From assembly GCA_019915015.1 (NCBI GenBank), contig JAHBBC010000019.1, forward strand, positions 248,001 to 312,000: a stretch of DNA of 64,000 nt, read 5' to 3'. Below are positions 58,054-64,000 of the stretch, one piece after another (the first letter of the stretch is position 1; each line of letters opens with the position of its first letter). Under the pieces are notes generated by a model that saw only the letters and a list, made by a program, of their open reading frames with translations, had not been told where the DNA came from and made no database searches. Source of the DNA: Auriscalpium vulgare (Eukaryota > Basidiomycota > Agaricomycetes > Russulales > Auriscalpiaceae). A program made the translations under genes and the position numbers.

Positions 58054-60598
58054 ATGCCTATCGTCGCTGTAGACCAGCTGCTCAACGTCAACGTCGACTA
58101 CCTCATCGTCGGCGGCGGCACATGCGGCCTTGTCGTCGCCTCTCGGTGAGCACGCGCCTTGCCGCCATCGCCGCACTGCCGCGCCTCATATTACGTCGAT
58201 ATAGCCTCTCCGAAGACCCCAACGTCACTGTGGCCGTCATAGAGGCTGGAGGCGATCATGCGAACGCCAAGGAGGTCGTTGTCCCCGGTATGCATCGACA
58301 CCCTCTTCGCGTCGCATCTGCTGAGCTGCTGCCAGGCCTCGCGAACAGGGCCATGACGAATTCTCTGTTTGACTGGACGTTCTTCAGCGCCCCCCAGGTG
58401 CATGCCAATAACAGGGTCACGTACCAGCCCCGTGGCAAGGGCTTGGGTGGCTCTTCCCTCGTAAGAGGCCGTCGCTGCATCCCCCAAGCGTTCTCACGAT
58501 AAACACAACCTCGTCAGCTCCATCTCTTGGCAAATTCTCGGGGCTCCAAGGCCGACTACGATGCATTGGAAGCGCTGGGCAACCCGGGCTGGGGCTGGGA
58601 CGAGGTCGTCCGCTACACCAAGCGAGTACGCCAATATTCAAGTATCTGCCTCGTGTCAACAGCTCACCGTGTCGCCTCAGAGCGAAACACTCATTCCTCT
58701 GAAGGATAAGGCCCTCTCCGATACCTACCAAGTCACACCGGACGAAGGGTACCACGGCACTGAAGGTTCGCCTTATTTCTCATCCTACGTGTTGTTGATA
58801 TTGACCGCTCAACAGGCCCGATCATCAAGTCGTTCTCGCCTTGGTACAGCCCTCTACAGGTACCAGTCGTCCAGTCCTTGGCGGCTCTTGGCGTCCCCGT
58901 CAATCTTGATCCCGTGAGCCTTTCTCTTCTCGAGTCGCTCGAGCTCACCCAGCTGTAGGCGAATGGCATCAACGTCGGTACTAACACCGGCCTCGGCACC
59001 ATCGATCCATCAGGCGCGACCCGGTCATACTCTGCCTCTGCATATTATCAACCGAACGCTTCTCGCTCGAACCTCCTCGTGCTCACGAACGCACTTGTGT
59101 CCAAGGTACGCCACCCGTCAACGTGGTGAGCGTAGCGGCTGCTGACGGTGCACAGATTGCCTTCTCGCAAGACGAGAACAGTGTGCAACGTGCGATCGGC
59201 GCCGATTTCATTCTCGACGGAAAAGCATTTGAGCTGCGCGGGGTCCGAAAGGAAGTTATCATCGCTGCCGGTGCACCTCGTTTCCGTGCCGCGCCTTGCC
59301 TCTCGCTGATGACCCCCAAGGCACTTTCCAGACCCCGCCCATCCTCGAGCTATCCGGGATCGGTAACCCGGCGCTTCTCAAGAAACACAACATTCCCGTC
59401 CTCGTCGACCTACCTGGCGTTGGGGAGAACTTACGTAAGGCCCCTTTGTGCCCCGAAACGGTAAACTGATCTGAATCTCAGAGGATCATACGGTCACTTT
59501 CGTCATCGCGGAGGTCGATTCGACGCTCGAAGGCCTCGATAACCTTCGCGACCCGAAGTTCTTGGAGGCTCAGATGGAGCTCTAGTGAGCCTTGAATGCC
59601 CACGCGTATGCGCGCGCGCGCTGACGCGCGACACACGCCAGCAAAGAGCAGAAGGGCATGATGTCTTCGATGGCCTGCCAGAGTTTCGCGTATGTCCCGG
59701 CGTCAACGGTGGTCGACGCGACGACGATCAGACGCTGGCAGGAGGGCACCGTGCAGACCCAAAGCGCGCTACCGTCGCTGGAGAAGCAATACGCGACCCT
59801 GCGACCGTGGCTAGCGGACAGCAATGAAGCCCAGTTTGAGTGAGCCCCCTCGTATTCGTGTATTCTCCGAGTCGCTCATGCGACCCTCGCTCAGGCTCCT
59901 CGCACTCCCTGGACACTTCTTCACGCCGATGAGCACGGCAGAGCCGGGCAAAAAGTACTTCTCCTTCGTCGTGTCCCTCATGCACCCGCTCTCCCGCGGC
60001 TCCGTGCACATCGCGTCTGCGGACCCCGCCGAGGCGCCCGCAATCGACCCGAACTATTTCGCCCACCCCACGGACCTCGACATGCTCGTCGAGGGCCTCA
60101 AGTTCACGCTGAAGGTGTTCGACACGGAGCCGGTGAAGAGCGCGGCGCGTGGCCCGGTCATGCCCAGCGCGGCGGTCTTCTCGGCCGGCGATGCCGCACT
60201 GCGCGAGTACGTCAAGGAGACCGTGGGCGGAGAGTTCCACCCCCTGGGGACGGCGTCGATGCTGCCGCGCGCGGATGGCGGGGTCGTCGACCCCGACCTC
60301 AAGGTCTACGGGACCTCCAACCTCAGAGTGGTGAGTTCAGACAGTCGCTGTGGCGCGCTGTTGCTGATCCTCGTCGCAGATCGATTGCTCCGTTCTTCCT
60401 CTGGTGAGTGGCGGTTTTGCGCGTCTGCTGATCGGTGCGATTCTCATTCCCTTGGTAGGAAATTTCTGCGCACCTCCAGTCTGTCGCGTACGCTATTGCG
60501 GAGAAGGTACGTGTTTCGCGATGTGGTGTGTTATTGCGTGGCTTGCTTCATGATGCGACTCATTGCAGGGTGCCGACATCATCAAGGCTGCAGCCTGA
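58054..60598 (+). CDS. GMC family flavo-oxidoreductase 3 (cytosolic-type)
   Basis: Same exon layout as gene 2, 740 bp downstream in the same orientation. The start MPIVAVDQLLNVNVDYLIVG is followed by GGGTCGLVVASRLSEDPNV, VIEAG, PRGKGLGGSSL, the second GMC signature GTFQTPPILELSGIGNPALL and LVDLPGVGENLQDHTVTFVI. The C-terminal domain has KKYFSFVVSLMHPLSRGSVH, EFHPLGTASMLPRADGGVVD (catalytic His region) and ISAHLQSVAYAIAEKGADII (second His). It ends KAAA. Coding G+C is visibly higher than in gene 2. Intact in reading; cytosolic because no signal peptide is present. Confidence 0.87.
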
Positions 60599-61162
60599 AT
60601 GCGTAGGTCGGGGCTCTGAGTTGTTCGAAGTCGATTGTAGTGTTTGTAAATGTACATAAGGACTGGGAAGCAATGATAGTCACCGGAAGGTCGCGCTGTC
60701 ACCTTCTGCTTCTGCCAATCTTTGAGTGTTGCAGCTGAACATTGGCTTTTGCCTCTCTCGCATGTAAGGCCCACGGTCCACAGCTGGCTCCCGATTGTCA
60801 AGATGCACGAGGCGGATGCCCATCGTCAGCGGGAAGCACTGTATGTAATACAGTAGGGCGCTTTAATAGTATCAGTACCATTGAGTCACAACACACTGTT
60901 CACATCTGGCCAAAAGACCACCGTCGTGCGGAAGGACGCAAAACCAGTCTCCATTCTCTGTCCGGGGCTCGCCCGGAGGCCGCTTTCCGAATTCATCTCA
61001 GCGCACCCGCGGGGCTCAACCCACCATTCTCAAAGAAGCTGCCATGGCAGACATGATGTTGTAAATTATCGTTCTGGTGCAGGTCAACGTTGAGCCCGTC
61101 GACGCCGTCGCCCACTGCTGATTGATCGTATCCACGCATTGACCTCGTGAGCATCGAGTGTC
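60599..61162. other. Intergenic stretch with duplicated segment
   Basis: No gene is seen. The stretch near 60937-61008 is a diverged copy of about 46856-46938. Confidence 0.5.
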
Positions 61163-63939
61163 TTAGTCCCTATACTTCCAACATATCATGTCTACTCGTC
61201 TAGAGGGAGAAGCGACTCTGTAGACGCTGCTGTCAGTCCCAAATTGTTCCGCCATGGCATTCAGGCTACTGACTCGCCAGTGTCTCCCGTACAGCTGGAG
61301 TGCAGGCACGACCAGGACAAATAGCGAAGCCACAATCCTATGCCAAGTAGTAGTGTCAGCGAGCTAGTATAGATACCGACACATCGCATCAGCACGTACG
61401 CGGCCTCTACTCCGAACGTCTGCAGCGCTCCGTGCTTGCGCGCCCAGGGAATCTGGAAATAAGCGACGAAGAACCCCCCAAAGGTTCTCGCAAAACTGAT
61501 CAACGCGCTCACTTCTCCCTAAAAGAGAGAGCCACTCAGCGGCTGTCAGCGTCTCTAGAGCATTTGGACTGACCTGATGTTTAGGGAACGCATCGTTACA
61601 GTACGCGTCTGTCCCAGTTATGAGTGATAGACCATATGTGATGATGAGCACACTCACAGACCGCGACCGTGTTTATCATGATAGCCACTACCGCGAGGCC
61701 CCAGCCCATCACCAGCGCTCCCGGAGAGAGGTGCTTCTGCAGAGATGCTCCGAGAACAACGAAGCCACATATGTACACGGGTACGGCAATGTAGCACGCC
61801 CTGCGAAGAGTCGCCGGTCACCATCAATGCTCGGCAGCCTGGGCGTATTCAGGTAAATCCCAGAGTCCACATACCACAAGCGCGTCTCTGCTTCGAAAAC
61901 GCCGTTGTTGCGCTTGATGCTCGTGTTCATGATCTTGTCGTTTACGAAATGTCCGAAGACCTCACCCACCAGTACAGCGACCTGTAGGAGACCAGTACGA
62001 AAACCACTATCAGGGATGCTCTAGAGTTTGGCTTACAATTGGTGTCCCATAAGCACCCGCGATGGCGTACTCGCTGAACCCATATCCTTCGGGCTTTGGC
62101 ATACCAAGGAAAACGATGTTGGTGACCTATCGGAAGTCCCAGAGCATCAGTGCGTTCACATGAGCATGTTCTGGACACTAGACGCGCTAGTGCGCGCACT
62201 TACATTGAGCCCAATGCCGAAGCCAAACAGTAATGACTGCAAAATATAAGCAACTTGCGCACGACCGCCGAACGATGACATCTCACCTCGAAGATGAGTA
62301 GTCCCAGGATATGCGGGCGCCATATGATAGCCAGCGGTGCCAGGCAGGCTTGCGACCATGTTGCGCGGTGCTTCGCCATCTTCGCGCCCGTGACACCGAG
62401 GAGCGTCTCGACGCGATAGCGGAGGCCGTGCGAGGGACGTGGCGGTATCGACTTGACCTTTCGATCGTACATTCTGCACACATGCGCGCGTCAGCGGTGT
62501 TCCACCAGGAAAAGTTTTCATATGTGTAACTGAATACTTACGTTTCTTCGGCGAGGAAAACGATGAGCAACAGCACCGTAGCGAGGTACATGTTACCGAC
62601 GCCGTACGCCCATCGCCAACTATACATCGGATGTATCAATGACTTTATGACAGATCCATTAAGGGAGGACCTTACTCAGCACGTGCAACCAGAAAGCCCA
62701 AAGCGAAAGGTGACATGAACGGAGCTATGATGAAGCTCATTGTCCATATATTCAGCTGATTCACTCTTCAATAAATGCTTGCATCAACCAATGTGAATGC
62801 TCACCTTCCGCGCCTGGAGGTGGAACGGGTACATGTCCGTGACGACATACAATCCCTGTTGCATTAGTGAGCTGAACAGTGCTTGGCATAGAGTAAAAGT
62901 AAAAGTCACCGCGACTTGGGGAGTGGTCCTGTATAGTTAAACAAGATTTAATCGCAGCACTTTCAGACTTGCAATCCAGACGCACCCAAAAAAACTATTC
63001 AGTACCCGCATTGCTGTATCGTCAAAGTCAATGAATGCCAGACACAGACTGTCAACGCTTGCGCTGCGTCGCGTGGTGCGTACCCGCAAACGTCTTGAGG
63101 TTGGGGGCGAATGTGCAGCCAACGAGGAAGCCAAGGGCTAGAATTTGGGACCAGAATATGACAGGCAGTCGGCCGTAGCGGCGGATCAGAATGACGGAGA
63201 AGATACATCCCCATCCTACGCCAACCCAGATTCAATATTCCTCGCAGCCGAGCGAGAGCAGGCGTGCTCACCCACGACAAAAATGCTCCAACTGTGCATA
63301 CATCATGAGCAACTGAATTGCATGTACACTCCCACACCGATGGCAATGCTTACTTTGTGGTCAGGTTGTTTATAACGCCCGGCGTCGTGTTGAACTGCTT
63401 TGCCAACGCCCAAACGGCAGCAATGCCTGCACAGCGCCGTCAGGAGTCTCCAGTACCCAACGCGAACCCGCACAAGTACACACCAATCCCATGATTAAAG
63501 TCAAGCCCGAAAGAAGCGATTGTTATGATGACGAGTTGCAGCGTCTTCCTCCGTGCGCTCCACTGCGAACCCCATGAGTACGGAGCGCCCAAATCCGAGG
63601 ATCAAAGCACGCACGTTCTGCGGGTCCTCGGGCGAGTCGGTGGGCTGCGGCCAGAGCACCTTTGTCCCGTCCTCTGTGAGCTTCAGTCGTGCAGCCACCT
63701 TCTCCCCAAACTCTAGCCGCGCTTCCCTACACGGACGCAGTCAGCCATCGTAGCATCGGATGCGACGCAACGTACTCTGGGTCGACGATGAGACGACCTG
63801 CATGCTCGTCATGGTAGGTTGCGAAATCTATGCTGAGCTCGGACGCGCTGTCTACGTCGGCGAATTTGTCGAGGACCTCAGGCGTCTTCTCTTCGATGTC
63901 TGTGGACAAGTCGTGTGCGTGCGGCGAATGAAGTGCCAT
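61163..63939 (-). CDS. Major facilitator superfamily transporter (Dal5/ACS-type)
   Basis: About nine exons. The start is MALHSPHAHDLSTDIEEK, a cytosolic leader, followed by LKLTEDGTKVLWPQPTDSPE and the membrane entry WSARRKTLQLVIITIASFGL. Further segments include QQGLYVVTDMYPF, WRWAYGVGNMYLATVLLLIV, LAEETMYDRK, FGFGIGLNV-like, GYGFSEYAIAGAYGTPIV, VYICGFVVLGASLQKHLSPG, YCNDAFPKHQ and SALISFARTFGGFFVAYFQI, to a stop at 61163-61165. Twelve membrane segments are expected. The motifs (DMYPFHLQARK region, AEETMYDR, SYCNDAFPKHQGEV-like) fit the fungal anion:cation symporter group that includes allantoate permease Dal5 relatives. The substrate cannot be told. The splice sites around 62640-63340 are approximate. 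Confidence 0.82.
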
Positions 63940-64000
63940 GTCAGATTCCGCTAGTCCACACAGCTGGCCAGCCTACCTTAAATACAACCCCACATTACCA

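Overview
The window looks like nuclear DNA of a mushroom-forming basidiomycete (Agaricomycetes, plausibly a wood-decay polypore-type fungus). Genes are broken by many short GT...AG introns of about 50-60 bp. The protein families are typical of that group: GMC oxidoreductases, CAP59/Cap64-type proteins, DUF6534 membrane proteins, KDZ-transposase CxC2 domains and RecQ-like helicases. These family calls come from reading translations, not from any search.

The window has two halves. Bases 1 to about 32,100 are a repeat-rich accessory region. Its dominant structure is a pair of 3,314-bp arms in opposite orientation (1842-5155 and 21869-25182) with no difference seen between them. They bracket 16.7 kb holding a truncated KDZ transposase gene, an intact small protein with two RNase H1 N-terminal-type domains, a large repeat-family hypothetical gene (a second copy starts the window), a 72-bp minisatellite, a 1.1-kb miniature LTR retroelement with perfect 5-bp target duplications, a gag remnant, the 3' end of a chromovirus carrying an extra zinc-knuckle ORF, and a DUF6589 gene fragment. 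To the right lie two hAT-like elements of one terminal-repeat family, each with a perfect 8-bp target duplication. One has a decayed piece of a host Na+/H+ exchanger gene inside it. A RecQ-like helicase gene lies between them.

Bases 32,400 to 64,000 are mostly ordinary genes: a divergent Cap64-like/CAP59-like pair, two DUF6534 membrane protein genes, three closely related GMC oxidoreductases (one on the minus strand, two in tandem on the plus strand), a small-molecule methyltransferase, an ICMT-like membrane methyltransferase and a Dal5-type MFS transporter. Between them lie GMC and Cap64 fragments made by local segmental duplication and internal deletion.

The likely logic is selfish and cargo DNA on the left, and cell-surface glycan and flavo-oxidase metabolism on the right. 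The most notable items are the 23-kb inverted-arm structure, the hAT-like element with exchanger cargo, and the chromovirus ORF bracketed by duplicated polypurine-tract sequence. No rRNA genes, CRISPR arrays or canonical tRNA genes were seen.
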